Shown here piece by piece: positions 36,281-45,414 of a stretch of 64,000 bases of DNA. The notes beneath the pieces were generated by a model. It was not told the origin of the DNA, made no database searches, and saw only the letters and a program-made list of their open reading frames with translations. A program made the position numbers and the translations under genes. The stretch is from Dyadobacter sp. 676 (GTDB taxonomy: Bacteria; Bacteroidota; Bacteroidia; Cytophagales; Spirosomataceae), in NCBI RefSeq assembly GCF_040448675.1, contig NZ_CP159289.1:7175001-7239000 (forward strand), read 5' to 3'. The first letter of the stretch is position 1. The number at the start of each line of letters is the position of its first letter.

Positions 36281-36419
36281 AGTCCAAGTTTTTAGGGCAA
36301 GGAGCCAAACAACTCAGACGTAGCGAACCATGGTCCCTTGTATTCCACCAATCATGACTGGTATAATACTTCCGGGTTAACAGTTGACCTTAGCCAGTAT
36401 ATTTCATTTATTTGTAACC

Positions 36420-36818
36420 ATGAGCACAGCAACAAAACCAAATCATATTGGTCACAAGATCGGCCGCATCCGCGAACTACGCGGACTCAAGCAAGAAGTC
36501 CTCGCGCACGAATTGAAGGTTAGCCAGCAAACGGTGTCGAAAATCGAGCAGAGCGAGACTATTGATGAAGAATTGCTCGAACAGATCAGTAAGATACTGG
36601 GTGTGCCTGCCGAGGGAATCAAAAATTTTAGCGAAGAGGCTGTTTTCAATATTATCGCCAACACCTTCCACAACGAGTCGGTGGCCTACGTTGAAAACTA
36701 CAAATGCACTTTTAATCCACTGGATAAACTCATTGAAGCTTATGAAGAAAATAGGAAACTCTATGAGCGTTTGCTTCAAAGTGAACGAGAGAAAGTTGAG
36801 CTTCTGAGCAAAAAGTAA
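36420..36818 (+). CDS. XRE-family HTH regulator
   Basis: 132 residues from the ATG at 36420. HTH at 10-65: GHKIGRIRELRGLKQEVLAHELKVSQQTVSKIEQSETIDEELLEQISKILGV; the C-terminus is a coiled coil (NPLDKLIEAYEENRKLYERLLQSEREKVELL). These small regulators are common on Bacteroidetes elements. It ends in a 12-bp-arm two-way terminator. Confidence 0.88.
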   Translation: MSTATKPNHIGHKIGRIRELRGLKQEVLAHELKVSQQTVSKIEQSETIDEELLEQISKILGVPAEGIKNFSEEAVFNIIANTFHNESVAYVENYKCTFNPLDKLIEAYEENRKLYERLLQSEREKVELLSKK

Positions 36819-36822
36819 CAAA

Positions 36823-36850
36823 AAGAAAGCCGCGTCGACGCGGCTTTCTT
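36823..36850. terminator. Two-way terminator
   Basis: AAGAAAGCCGCG and its perfect complement with a TCGA loop, between the convergent XRE gene and the 36887 gene. Confidence 0.8.
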
Positions 36851-36886
36851 GCTTATCATGAAAATCTAGCGCGTCGCGATAACGAT

Positions 36887-37354
36887 CTATTCTGCCTGCT
36901 GACGAGGCTTTCTGCCACGTGGCTTACCTGTGTATTCAGGTTTCGGAGCCTCAGCTTCAATTGCCAGCTCAAACCCCTTCGTGGTCTGATCAAAATCAAA
37001 TGTCGAGATTTTGAAAATTAGCTTTTCACTTTCGAAGTTGACGTTACCTTTTTTTAAAATTATGGCCAATGGAATTACATGACCTCGGCCGCTTTTTTCG
37101 AATGAGAAAGTTTGATCGGAACTTGTAGATGGGACCAGATATACGGATTTGATTTTTCGCTTCCCTTCCTGAGTGCCGATTTTGAATTTGGTGGACTCAG
37201 GATCAATTCCTAGATCACGTAGTGCAGTTGCCGGAAAGACAAGTTTGCCTGTATTAGAAATGTAACCCGTTGGAAGCGGTGCTTCTTTGCGGGTCTCCTT
37301 GGCTTTTGATACGTTTTCCTCTGGGGAAAAGAATTTGATTGCTTTAAGCTTCAT
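36887..37354 (-). CDS. Conserved small protein of the mobilisation region
   Basis: 155 residues. Seen are a beta-rich middle (GYISNTGKLVFPATALRDLGIDPESTKFKIG) and a basic tail (TGKPRGRKPRQQ) with an AT-hook-like RGRKP. It is the last gene of the mobilisation block on this strand. The function is unknown; DNA binding is suggested by the tail. Confidence 0.6.
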   Translation of the reverse strand: MKLKAIKFFSPEENVSKAKETRKEAPLPTGYISNTGKLVFPATALRDLGIDPESTKFKIGTQEGKRKIKSVYLVPSTSSDQTFSFEKSGRGHVIPLAIILKKGNVNFESEKLIFKISTFDFDQTTKGFELAIEAEAPKPEYTGKPRGRKPRQQAE

Positions 37355-37409
37355 GGGTGCAATTGGTTATTTTTGGCTAAAATAAGTCATTCTCCCTAGA
37401 AACTGGCAT

Positions 37410-38255
37410 TTAAATGCCAAGGCCCTGCTTTTTCTGTCTTTTTTGCACCTGCTGCAACTGCTCTTTTACCTCGATTCCGATGTTTTGAGCCAGTCGTTTT
37501 TCAATGGAGGCTAGCGAATAGCTCCGTCCTAAGTCGGAGCCCTTAATCTTGATATTTTTTTGCATATGATAGAATGCGATCCCTCTTCCAACATAAGTCT
37601 TATACCCCTGGGTTAACAATTTCGCTTTGAGCTCATCGATCGATGCTGCCGAATTTAGAAGCTCGTCAACGGATGATTTAAGTTTCAGATACTGCTTGTC
37701 GGTCAGGACATTTTCAAGCCCGAGCCGCTTATTGATCCTCATTTCCGGTGCCTGCACTAATTCAAGCCGTTGTTCCATTCTTCGGCAAAACTCGCCGGTT
37801 CTGGCGTAGTTATGAAAATGCTTTGAGGTGTTTTTACCATTCGAATCAATGCGATTGGCAACGATATGAAAGTGCAAATTGGCGCTATCCTCATGCTTGA
37901 AAACCAGCATCTGGTTCTGTTCAAACCCAAACTCCCTGCCGAATTCCGTGGAAATCTCGGCGATCGTTTCGTTGCCCGGCTTTTCGCCCGGCGCGAAGCT
38001 AAAAGACTGGTGCCACATGAATTTTTTCAGGTTCGTATTTTGCATGTGGTTACTGTTAAACTGATTGATCAAATAGTCCAGGTCCAGCTTCCCGTCTGCC
38101 TGCATTTTTATACCCAGGTTTTGGATATAAACCAATTCCCCTCGGACATCTTGTTCGTCCAGCCTTTGCCGCATCTTTGGGGAGACATGCTTGTCGTAGT
38201 AGCAGTATTGAATGAGCCCTTTAGCGTAACTGCCGAGTGTCGCCTTTCCAATCAC
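37410..38255 (-). CDS. mobB: Relaxase/mobilisation nuclease
   Basis: 281 residues from a GTG whose first bases overlap the MobC-like stop (GTGA). Relaxase features: MWHQSFSFAPGE, and the metal-binding motif ANLHFHIVANRID (HxH plus a third His); the likely catalytic Tyr is near the N-terminus (GLIQYCYYDKH). It would nick the element at oriT and lead the strand into the recipient. Fits the MOBP-like relaxases of Bacteroidetes mobilisable elements. Confidence 0.85.
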   Translation of the reverse strand: MIGKATLGSYAKGLIQYCYYDKHVSPKMRQRLDEQDVRGELVYIQNLGIKMQADGKLDLDYLINQFNSNHMQNTNLKKFMWHQSFSFAPGEKPGNETIAEISTEFGREFGFEQNQMLVFKHEDSANLHFHIVANRIDSNGKNTSKHFHNYARTGEFCRRMEQRLELVQAPEMRINKRLGLENVLTDKQYLKLKSSVDELLNSAASIDELKAKLLTQGYKTYVGRGIAFYHMQKNIKIKGSDLGRSYSLASIEKRLAQNIGIEVKEQLQQVQKRQKKQGLGI

Positions 38256-38911
38256 AATTTCATCTTTTTCAGGGTTGCATTTACAGCTTTTTCAATCTCA
38301 GCGTGAACGGAAAGTGCATCGGTTTCACCCGATTTCCAGAGGGGCGCGAGCTCTTCAAGAGGCTGCGAATAGTAGGCCTCATATTTTTGCTGCAAATCAC
38401 CGATCAGTCGACTGGTCGCACTGCATCTTAGAAGCAGCTGATGTTTGCCTTCGGTTTCAGGCAGCATTTGAGAAAGATAAGAGCTGAGCTCATTTGACCA
38501 TTTATGCAGTTCTTCGAATGCCTTCTTCATGCTGCGGATCTCAAAGCTTTCAAACACCCAAAGGGTGATAAGATCAGCGAGTAGCCTAATCCGCTGGCTA
38601 CTGTGCTGCCACTGGTCTGAAAGCATCTGGTGTCCCTTGGTTTTTAGCGCCGCTAGGGATAGGACGCCCGAAAGTTGTTGGAGCACCTTGACTATTTCAG
38701 CAGTTGCTTTGGGGAGCGCCCTTTTCTGTGGCCTTTTAAAAGGGACATCCAGCGCCAAGGTCAAGAAATATTGACTGGCGGAAAGCCCGCTTTTCTCTAT
38801 GAGTTCATTGATCCGTCTTTTCTGATCAGCGCTCACCCATACTGAAAAGTGTTCCCGTTTGGCAATGCCTTTTTCCTTTGGCGGTCTGCCTTTTTGTTTC
38901 TGATTTTCCAT
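38252..38911 (-). CDS. mobC: MobC-like mobilisation protein
   Basis: 219 residues from ATG 38911. The N-terminal part is a ribbon-helix-helix-like domain (KREHFSVWVSADQKRRINELIEKSGLSASQYFLTLAL) as in plasmid MobC proteins, followed by helices that include a conserved WSNEL segment. It should help the relaxase to bind oriT. A longer reading frame upstream (to 39073) runs through the structured DNA and is rejected. Confidence 0.78.
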   Translation of the reverse strand: MENQKQKGRPPKEKGIAKREHFSVWVSADQKRRINELIEKSGLSASQYFLTLALDVPFKRPQKRALPKATAEIVKVLQQLSGVLSLAALKTKGHQMLSDQWQHSSQRIRLLADLITLWVFESFEIRSMKKAFEELHKWSNELSSYLSQMLPETEGKHQLLLRCSATSRLIGDLQQKYEAYYSQPLEELAPLWKSGETDALSVHAEIEKAVNATLKKMKL

Positions 38912-38973
38912 GTGTCTTTTTTGATTAGCTATGAGCCGGAGGCGAATAGCAGGGGTCCAGGGGTTCTCCCATG

Positions 38974-39024
38974 GCCAGCTCCCGCCGGGGAGTCGCATTT
39001 CGCGACGTACCGGCGATAGCTGGC
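38974..39024. other. Candidate oriT: nested 51-nt hairpin
   Basis: Three nested stems: GCCAGCT/AGCTGGC (38974-38980 with 39018-39024), CGCCGG/CCGGCG (38983-38988 with 39010-39015) and GTCGC/GCGAC (38992-38996 with 39002-39006). It lies 63 bp upstream of the MobC-like start. Repeats with TTTGGAGCAC (39110-39163) follow. Position and symmetry are those of an origin of transfer; the nick site is not known. Confidence 0.5.
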
Positions 39025-39192
39025 TGTGGAGGAAACCACCGCGCAGGACCTTTCCTGACCGTTTCTGGCTCAATTTTTTCTTTAAGTGATTTTTCTGGAT
39101 TGCTTTTTGACTCTTTGGAGCACTTTCTGGCTCTTAATGCCCCTTAAAGACTCCTTTGGAGCACATTTAGACCTTTCTGTATCGCTTTTGGA

Positions 39193-39723
39193 TCAATTTT
39201 TCCTCTGCAAAGGCACTTTGACCAATTTTCGTCGCGAGTCGAATTCGTAAGACTTTCCGAACACATATTTGCCACGTTTTGAAGGCGAGAGAATAAGATA
39301 CTCAATGCCGCCTGACGTTTCCGTCTCACCCTCGCTGATCAGTGCCGCATAGTTCGAGGCATTTTTGTAAGCTGAAACGAAATCCTCGATCCGCTGGTAA
39401 TCCACATACGTACTCATGTATACGTAGTACAGAATTCCCAGAACAAGTGCAGTAATCGAATACGGCAATCCCTTCCCTAATCCGTGGATGAAAGCTTCCC
39501 AAATCGAATTGAATTGGACCATCTTCACAGAGTCCTTGATCTTGCCGCTCAGCTTTTTGTTCTCATCCAGAACTGCCCGGAGCTGGCTATCCATGTTTTG
39601 AAATTGAGCTTGGTTGTCCAGTAGTATGATTGCCGACCAGTCGTCCATCTCGATTTCGTACCTGGCCAGGTATTCCGCTTTGATCCTGGCCAGGGTTTGT
39701 CTATTGATCGGCTGGCTAGACAT
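39193..39723 (-). CDS. Membrane protein of the mobilisation region
   Basis: 176 residues from ATG 39723. The middle has a predicted membrane span (LPYSITALVLGILYYVYMS), with a coiled-coil-like segment before it (MDSQLRAVLDENKKLSGKIKD) and a basic C-terminus. It overlaps the ParA-like gene by 8 bp. The function is unknown; it may connect the transfer complex to the membrane. Confidence 0.6.
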   Translation of the reverse strand: MSSQPINRQTLARIKAEYLARYEIEMDDWSAIILLDNQAQFQNMDSQLRAVLDENKKLSGKIKDSVKMVQFNSIWEAFIHGLGKGLPYSITALVLGILYYVYMSTYVDYQRIEDFVSAYKNASNYAALISEGETETSGGIEYLILSPSKRGKYVFGKSYEFDSRRKLVKVPLQRKN

Positions 39724-40414
39724 CGGCAAAGTTGATTTGAAGTTCTCTTTGAAGCCTTAGTCTTGGCCCAATGGTGTAGGTATCAAGTGCAAGGCCTTTG
39801 CGGATGCCTGTCAGGATTTCTGCCCCGAGAAATGACTCAGGCTCAAAATCTCCAAACCTGCGAAATGCCAGGCCTGAGTTCTTACAGTTTTCCTTGAGCT
39901 CCTGGGTCAGATGCGGAAACTTGCGAAAGGTGACCATACTTTGCCAGACGACGATTTCAAAGTCTGTTTTGACAAGGTCAAACATTCTTAGCAAATAATC
40001 GATGGATGGATTGTAAGCACCTCCACCGCCGATGACGATATAAAATGTGATTTCAAAACCCAGCGCTTCCGCAAAAGCTTTGAGAGGGATGTCGTACTCG
40101 ATAAGCGCTGGAAGCTGCTCGCTTTCAGGCGCACCGAAATCGAAATAGGCTTCTTCGAAATCTTCCTTTGCGATACTCTGCAAATAAGCCAGTAAATTAT
40201 CACGGATCAAAAGACCTTTCTCGTCTAACAGGTTCGCAACATCGGATTGATCCTGATGGACGAATTTCAGCTGACGTGTACTGGTCTGCGTAGAAGCGTC
40301 CACGTCAATAAAAAGACATTTGGGGTCTTGATAATGTTTGAGGGCAAACAGGTACATCAAAATGGATTTGCCTACGCCTCCTTTGGCTTGCACTATAAAA
40401 TGTAAGTTTTTCAT
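39716..40414 (-). CDS. ParA-like ATPase
   Basis: 232 residues. Deviant Walker A KGGVGKSILM at residues 11-20, Walker B-like FIDVDASTQTS. It is shorter than chromosomal ParA and is typical of the TraA/ParA-like proteins on Bacteroidetes mobile elements; it may position the element or help transfer. It is 3 bp downstream of the 40418 gene, so in an operon. Confidence 0.88.
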   Translation of the reverse strand: MKNLHFIVQAKGGVGKSILMYLFALKHYQDPKCLFIDVDASTQTSTRQLKFVHQDQSDVANLLDEKGLLIRDNLLAYLQSIAKEDFEEAYFDFGAPESEQLPALIEYDIPLKAFAEALGFEITFYIVIGGGGAYNPSIDYLLRMFDLVKTDFEIVVWQSMVTFRKFPHLTQELKENCKNSGLAFRRFGDFEPESFLGAEILTGIRKGLALDTYTIGPRLRLQRELQINFADV

Positions 40415-40417
40415 CGG

Positions 40418-40744
40418 TTAGTACTTTTTAGATGGTTTAACATATGGCTCAGGCTCGGAGCGGGGAAATTTCATTGCCGCTTTGGGTTGAGCCTCAGCTT
40501 CGGGCTTTTCAGTTTTTTGAACTGGCATTTGTTGGTCACCCCACTTTTTCATTTTAGCGCGGATGTATTTGATATCATAAAGCGACACTGCCTCCGTCGA
40601 GAGCTTTTCGTTGATCACGTCCACAAGGAACCTGGCTGACATCGTGGTGGTAAACAGATCGCGGTACAGCTCAAAAAGCATGCGCTTGCGTTTAGGGTCT
40701 TTTCGCTCACAGAGCTTCAAGACCAACTCCTTGGTTATCTCCAT
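40418..40744 (-). CDS. Small protein between ParA-like and HTH genes
   Basis: 108 residues from ATG 40744. Helical N-terminus (LVLKLCERKDPKRKRMLFELYRDLF) and a disordered Pro/Lys/Glu-rich tail. It could be the ParB-like or adaptor partner of the ATPase by position, which is inference only. Confidence 0.6.
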   Translation of the reverse strand: MEITKELVLKLCERKDPKRKRMLFELYRDLFTTTMSARFLVDVINEKLSTEAVSLYDIKYIRAKMKKWGDQQMPVQKTEKPEAEAQPKAAMKFPRSEPEPYVKPSKKY

Positions 40745-40748
40745 AGCG

Positions 40749-41045
40749 TCAACGGTTAATCTTGTGATCTTTCTGGTATTCACTCCTGCGGAACCAGTGC
40801 CGAAGAACCGTCTCGGAGAAATACAGCTTCCCTGATTGGCGAACAAATGGCAGATGTCCCTTGGCACAATGGTAGTAAAGCTTCTTTGCAGTGACTCTTT
40901 TCAACAACCGCTTTGCTTCGCGCACATCGACGAGATGGTCAGAGCTGGCCGCAGGATCGGAGCGCATTTTGGCAGGGAGCGTATCCTGAGTAGTGGGGTT
41001 TGTGTTGGGATTGTGGATCCCCGAATCCGGAGTTTTGTTTTTCAT
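40749..41045 (-). CDS. HTH protein of the excisionase/MerR-like type
   Basis: 98 residues from ATG 41045. C-terminal winged HTH: VDVREAKRLLKRVTAKKLYYHCAKGHLPFVRQSGKLYFSETVL. It lies 4 bp upstream of the next gene and is the first gene of the mobilisation operon by position, so it may regulate it. Confidence 0.75.
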   Translation of the reverse strand: MKNKTPDSGIHNPNTNPTTQDTLPAKMRSDPAASSDHLVDVREAKRLLKRVTAKKLYYHCAKGHLPFVRQSGKLYFSETVLRHWFRRSEYQKDHKINR

Positions 41046-41136
41046 TTTGCCTTTCTGTTTGAGAAAACATGCTGGCAAAATTCAGAGTCAGGTAGCAGGA
41101 TTTCCTTCCTGCTATTCGCTCGGGAATGAAAAGAAT

Positions 41137-42033
41137 TTAGTTTAGAAGTCTCGAAGGAGCAATCTGACCTCTGTTAAATATTTTGTGCGAGGATTTTTTA
41201 TCTCCCCCATCGAATTGACTTAGCTCTTCCGCTTGAAAGGCTTTCACAAAGGAGCTTTGTTCAAAATCATGCACCAACCAAGAGTTGAAGGATGCGGCAA
41301 TCTGCGGCGCATCTGCTGTCATCTTGATATAATGTTTTTCCATTAGAACGTAGTAAAGCGCGGCGATGTAAAGCCTTCCACCCTTGGATTGTTTGCAATA
41401 CCGGTAAGTATCCGTGTCGCCGATCGGCACAATCCATCGTTCCGTCAACAAGATACGCTTCAAGCGGTTAAATTTGAGCAACCTTTCGTCAGTTTCTCCG
41501 TCTATAAATTGTTCCTGGAAGCTTTCCGACACCCGGGTACGCGCTGCCCTCTTTGTAGCAGCTTCTGGCTTTGGTAATTGTTGAACTAAAAGTTCCAACT
41601 CCTTTCGCCATCGATCTAAGTCAAGCAATTTCTCCGCTACTGCCTCAGGGGATAACGTTTGAACCCAGTTTGAAATTGAAGTGATAGTATCGTGGATGGC
41701 TTTCTCAGACCCATAGTCCTCCCTTGTCAAAAGCTGTTCAATTACCTCTCGATTATGTAGAAGCGTGAATGCTGTGCGACGCTTGACTTGGCGGACCCTA
41801 ACACGCTTCGATGGACCGAACCACCAGTGCAGCCAGTCAGGCCCGGAAATGCCTTGCTCGTACGAAGTAATGAACTCGCCGACGTCGTTCCTCCTAACCG
41901 TAAATGAATACCTATTATGGTAGAGAATCAGAAGCCTGTTCAGGCTGGTTAAATCGTCCTCGTAAAAAGTGCCGGAGAATTCTTCAATTATGAATTTAAA
42001 AAACGGATACCGAATGGTGGAGTGAAGATTCAT
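41137..42033 (-). CDS. Hypothetical protein upstream of the mobilisation operon
   Basis: 298 residues with no signal or membrane segment. I do not recognise a domain with certainty; proteins of this size with a middle YIAALYYVLMEKHYIK segment are often found beside the HTH gene on Bacteroidetes mobile elements. It lies 91 bp upstream of the HTH gene on the same strand. Confidence 0.6.
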   Translation of the reverse strand: MNLHSTIRYPFFKFIIEEFSGTFYEDDLTSLNRLLILYHNRYSFTVRRNDVGEFITSYEQGISGPDWLHWWFGPSKRVRVRQVKRRTAFTLLHNREVIEQLLTREDYGSEKAIHDTITSISNWVQTLSPEAVAEKLLDLDRWRKELELLVQQLPKPEAATKRAARTRVSESFQEQFIDGETDERLLKFNRLKRILLTERWIVPIGDTDTYRYCKQSKGGRLYIAALYYVLMEKHYIKMTADAPQIAASFNSWLVHDFEQSSFVKAFQAEELSQFDGGDKKSSHKIFNRGQIAPSRLLN

Positions 42034-42234
42034 GGTCTAACAATCAGATAACACATTTAGCAATTTAATCACCATCAGTTACTTTTCATACTCTCTCACT
42101 AACGGTGACTCGATAAGGCAATCAGGTGATTTGTCGATACGATGGTTTGACCGTTTAATCAATTCATGAGCATCTCAGATTAGCTTGGTTACTTAAATTA
42201 CTTTATTTGAATGTAAGCCTAACTCGACTTCACG

Positions 42235-43149
42235 ATGCTTGATACTACATTCTTTCAATCCTATGACAACGATTCGCACTCGATTTTCTGCGGCCCTGCA
42301 CAGCTGCACAAAGATCTGAACACTCTTTACGGATACATTGTAGGCATACAGGCCGACGGACATATTAACGAAACAGAAATCGACTTACTGCGCTCGTGGA
42401 TCAATTCCATCGGTACGTTACGTACGAAAGCGCCCTACTTTAAGCTGGTCGACAAGATCAATGAAATCATCAGTGATGGAGTCATTACAGAGGAAGAAGC
42501 CGAAGATTTGATTTGGCTATGTAGAAGCTATCTCGACCATAATAGTCCGTACTACGATGTGATCACCTCGTCGGCTCAACAGTTAAGTGGGTTTCTGGCA
42601 GGGATCTCGGCCGATAAATCTATTAATGTTGAAGAGTTAATTGCGCTTGGAAATTGGACCTCGGAAAACGCTTCGCTTACGCAAGTTTGGCCGTTTGACA
42701 CGCTGGTACCGATCATTGCGCAGGTTGAAACAGAAAAGCACCTGAGCGCAGAACGGCAGACTCAATTGCTGGATTTTTGTCAGTCAGTCTGTAGCCTAGG
42801 GGCGCCACAGGGACGGAGAACGTCCATCGCGATGAAACTTTCCAATGAGAAAGTAGCAATTGTGATACAAGAGTCTACTTTTTGCTTCACCGGTAAATCC
42901 GAAAAGTATTCTCGGGAGGAGCTCGCACAGATTGTTGAGATGTACGGCGGTTTTGCGACAAACTCTATTACGGCGAAGCTTCAATATCTAGTAGTATGTG
43001 AGAAGAGAAATCCGGCGTGGGCATTTGAAATGTACGGGCGAAAGGTGGAGAAAGCAATGAGTATGAAGAAGAAAGGAGCCGGGCCGGAAGTGGTTTTTGA
43101 GGAGGATTTGTTTGCGGCGCTAAATGTATTCGGTTTCAAGTCGGCTTAG
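42235..43149 (+). CDS. BRCT-domain protein with EF-hand/TerB-like N-terminus
   Basis: 304 residues. The C-terminal ~90 residues form a BRCT domain like that of NAD-dependent DNA ligase: STFCFTGKSEKYSREELAQIVEMYGGFATNSITAKLQYLVV. The N-terminal two thirds has helices with GIQADGHINETEIDLLRSWI and SDGVITEEEAEDLIWLC, like TerB or EF-hand repeats. BRCT domains bind nucleic acid ends or phosphopeptides. It directly precedes the OLD/helicase genes on the same strand (about 57 bp) and may be part of the same defence unit. Confidence 0.78.
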   Translation: MLDTTFFQSYDNDSHSIFCGPAQLHKDLNTLYGYIVGIQADGHINETEIDLLRSWINSIGTLRTKAPYFKLVDKINEIISDGVITEEEAEDLIWLCRSYLDHNSPYYDVITSSAQQLSGFLAGISADKSINVEELIALGNWTSENASLTQVWPFDTLVPIIAQVETEKHLSAERQTQLLDFCQSVCSLGAPQGRRTSIAMKLSNEKVAIVIQESTFCFTGKSEKYSREELAQIVEMYGGFATNSITAKLQYLVVCEKRNPAWAFEMYGRKVEKAMSMKKKGAGPEVVFEEDLFAALNVFGFKSA

Positions 43150-43206
43150 CCGCATCCGACAATCAAACAGTTGCTATCTAAAAGTACAGCCTAAATACCC
43201 CCTTCA

Positions 43207-45385
43207 TGAATATCAGTTTTGTACATCTTCAAAATTTCAGAAAACTAAAAGGACTGCCGCATAGAGTTCTCAATGAAAGAAACAATTTTCGTTGGGCCTA
43301 ATAACAGCGGAAAGACAACAGCGATGGACGCGCTGATTCTATTCTTAAAAGCGCGGCATAAATTCACAACTCGAGATTTTACCATCTCAAACTGGCGCTC
43401 GATCAATGATATTGGCTACGTATGGGCAAATGAAGCAGAGTTCGCCAAACTTGACTTGCGGATGGATCAATGGGAGCAGTATTTACCGACATTGGACGTA
43501 TGGCTCAATGTCAGTTCAAAAGAGGTTCACTATGTTAGTCATTTAATACCGACCCTTGAATGGACAGGCGGCGTGCTAGGGATCCGGCTACGATTTGAAC
43601 CAGAAAATTTACTTGATTTATACAACGAATTCAGCACACAGTATAATAATTCAAAAAAGGTAAGTAACGCCAAAAAAAAAGAAGGAAAAATAAACTTATG
43701 GCCAAAAGACCTTTGGGATTTCCTAGATAAACATCTCGGAAAATTCTTTACTGTAAGAACATATCTACTTAATCCGGAACTACACGAATCGCCTCAAAAG
43801 CTTGAATCGACAAATCTGCCATTGGACATAGATGCCTTTAACGGGCTTATAAAAGTTGATATTATAAATGCGCAACGAGGATTTTCCGATCCGAATTCCG
43901 AATTAGCAGATGCATCTACTACCAACAAAACTTTATCCAGCCAGTTAAGAAGTTATTATGATAAGCACTTGAACCCAGCCATTAACCCTACGGAAGCGGA
44001 TTTGAGTGCATTGGAAATGATCTATAATGCTAAAGAATCCTTTGATGACAATCTAAAACAAAGTTTTGCGGCTCCACTTAAAGAGCTTGAATTCCTAAAC
44101 TACCCCGGCTTTGGGAACCCGAAAATAAAGCTCTCAACCATAATCAATACTGTCGAAGGATTGAGTCATGAATCCGCAGTGCAATATTTTCTGGATGAAA
44201 GTATGTTGGACCTCTCGCTGCCAGAGAAATATAATGGACTGGGCTACCAAAATCTTATATCCATTATATTTAAACTAATCCGGTTTAGGGATGAATGGAT
44301 GCAGGTTGGAAAGGGAATTAAGACGGCATCAGGAGAGTCCGATTTTAGCTTTGAACCATTGCACCTAGTCCTGATCGAAGAGCCTGAAGCACATTTACAC
44401 GCACAGGTCCAACAGGTTTTTATCAAGCAGGCCTTTAATACTCTGCGGCGGCATGATAATCTAAGCGATAATAATTTCACCACCCAGCTAGTCATTAGCA
44501 CACATTCAAATCACATAGCACACGAAGTCGATTTCAACTGCTTGCGATACTTTAAGAGGCAAATTGAGCATGGGAAGAGCCTGCACACTTCGAAAGTTGT
44601 CAATTTATCCAGGACGTTCGGTGATGAAACTGAGACTACTAAATTTGCCATTCGATACCTTAAGACAACACATAGTGATCTTTTTTTTGCTGACGCGGTA
44701 ATTATGGTTGAGGGCCCAGCAGAACGCATGCTGATTCCCTACTTTATTAAACACCACACTAAAATGAGTAATTGCTACATCTCCATACTGGAAATCGGAG
44801 GCAGCCACGCTCATACTTTAAAACCGCTTATCGAGAGCTTGGGGATAATAAGTCTAATCATAACGGATATTGATTCAATTGATCCGGAAAATCATAATAG
44901 TAAAGTGCCCCCCCGAACTTCGAAAGGGCTTCAAGTCGGGAAATGACACTTTAGCGGAATGGCTTCCGGGAACAAGAGATCTAGACAAACTCTTGGGATT
45001 TTCACAGGATGCTAAGGTCGATAAAAGCTATCCCGTCAGAGTAGCATATCAATTTAAGGTGAGTGAGATGAACGGAGAAAAAGAATCTATTGTCTACCCG
45101 TACACGTTTGAAGATTCGCTTGTTCTTGAAAACCGAGGGTTATTTCAAGGTCTCGAAAAGGGTACCGGTCTGTTGAGAAAAATGTGTGCTGCTGCCAAAG
45201 AAACAGATTTTGAAAAGTCAGCCCAGTTGATGTATAAGGAAATAACTGAGAAGGGTGCTAAAAAGGCAGAATTCGCCCTTGAGTTATTCTATTTTCAAGA
45301 CCCAAACATCTTAAAAACACCCCTATATATCGAAGAAGGATTGAATTGGCTGGAAGGCAAACTAGCCGCTGGGAAACCCCTTTAA
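43207..45385 (+). pseudogene. OLD-family ATPase/TOPRIM nuclease (GajA-like), two frameshifts as sequenced
   Basis: Three frames make one protein of about 720 residues. MNISFVHLQNFRKLK starts at 43207; after one G in AAAAGG is removed (43245-43251) the frame continues RIEFSMKETIFVGPNNSGKTT (Walker A). The ABC-type ATPase ends with LVLIEEPEAHLHAQ (Walker B) and VISTHSNHIAHE. The TOPRIM domain has VEGPAERMLIPYF and IITDIDS. At the C7 run 44908-44914 one C too many moves the frame; from there PELRKGFKSGNDTLAEWLPG continues to 45385. Together with the helicase behind it this fits Gabija/class 2 OLD systems, in which the nuclease cuts phage DNA. Confidence 0.8.
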
Positions 45386-45414
45386 CTCACGGAAAAATTT
45401 AGCCGAATCTAACT

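Noticed and set aside
38912..39073. N-terminal extension of the MobC-like protein
   Set aside because: It would read through the nested hairpin and gives no ribbon-helix-helix-like sequence; the ATG at 38911 starts a typical MobC.
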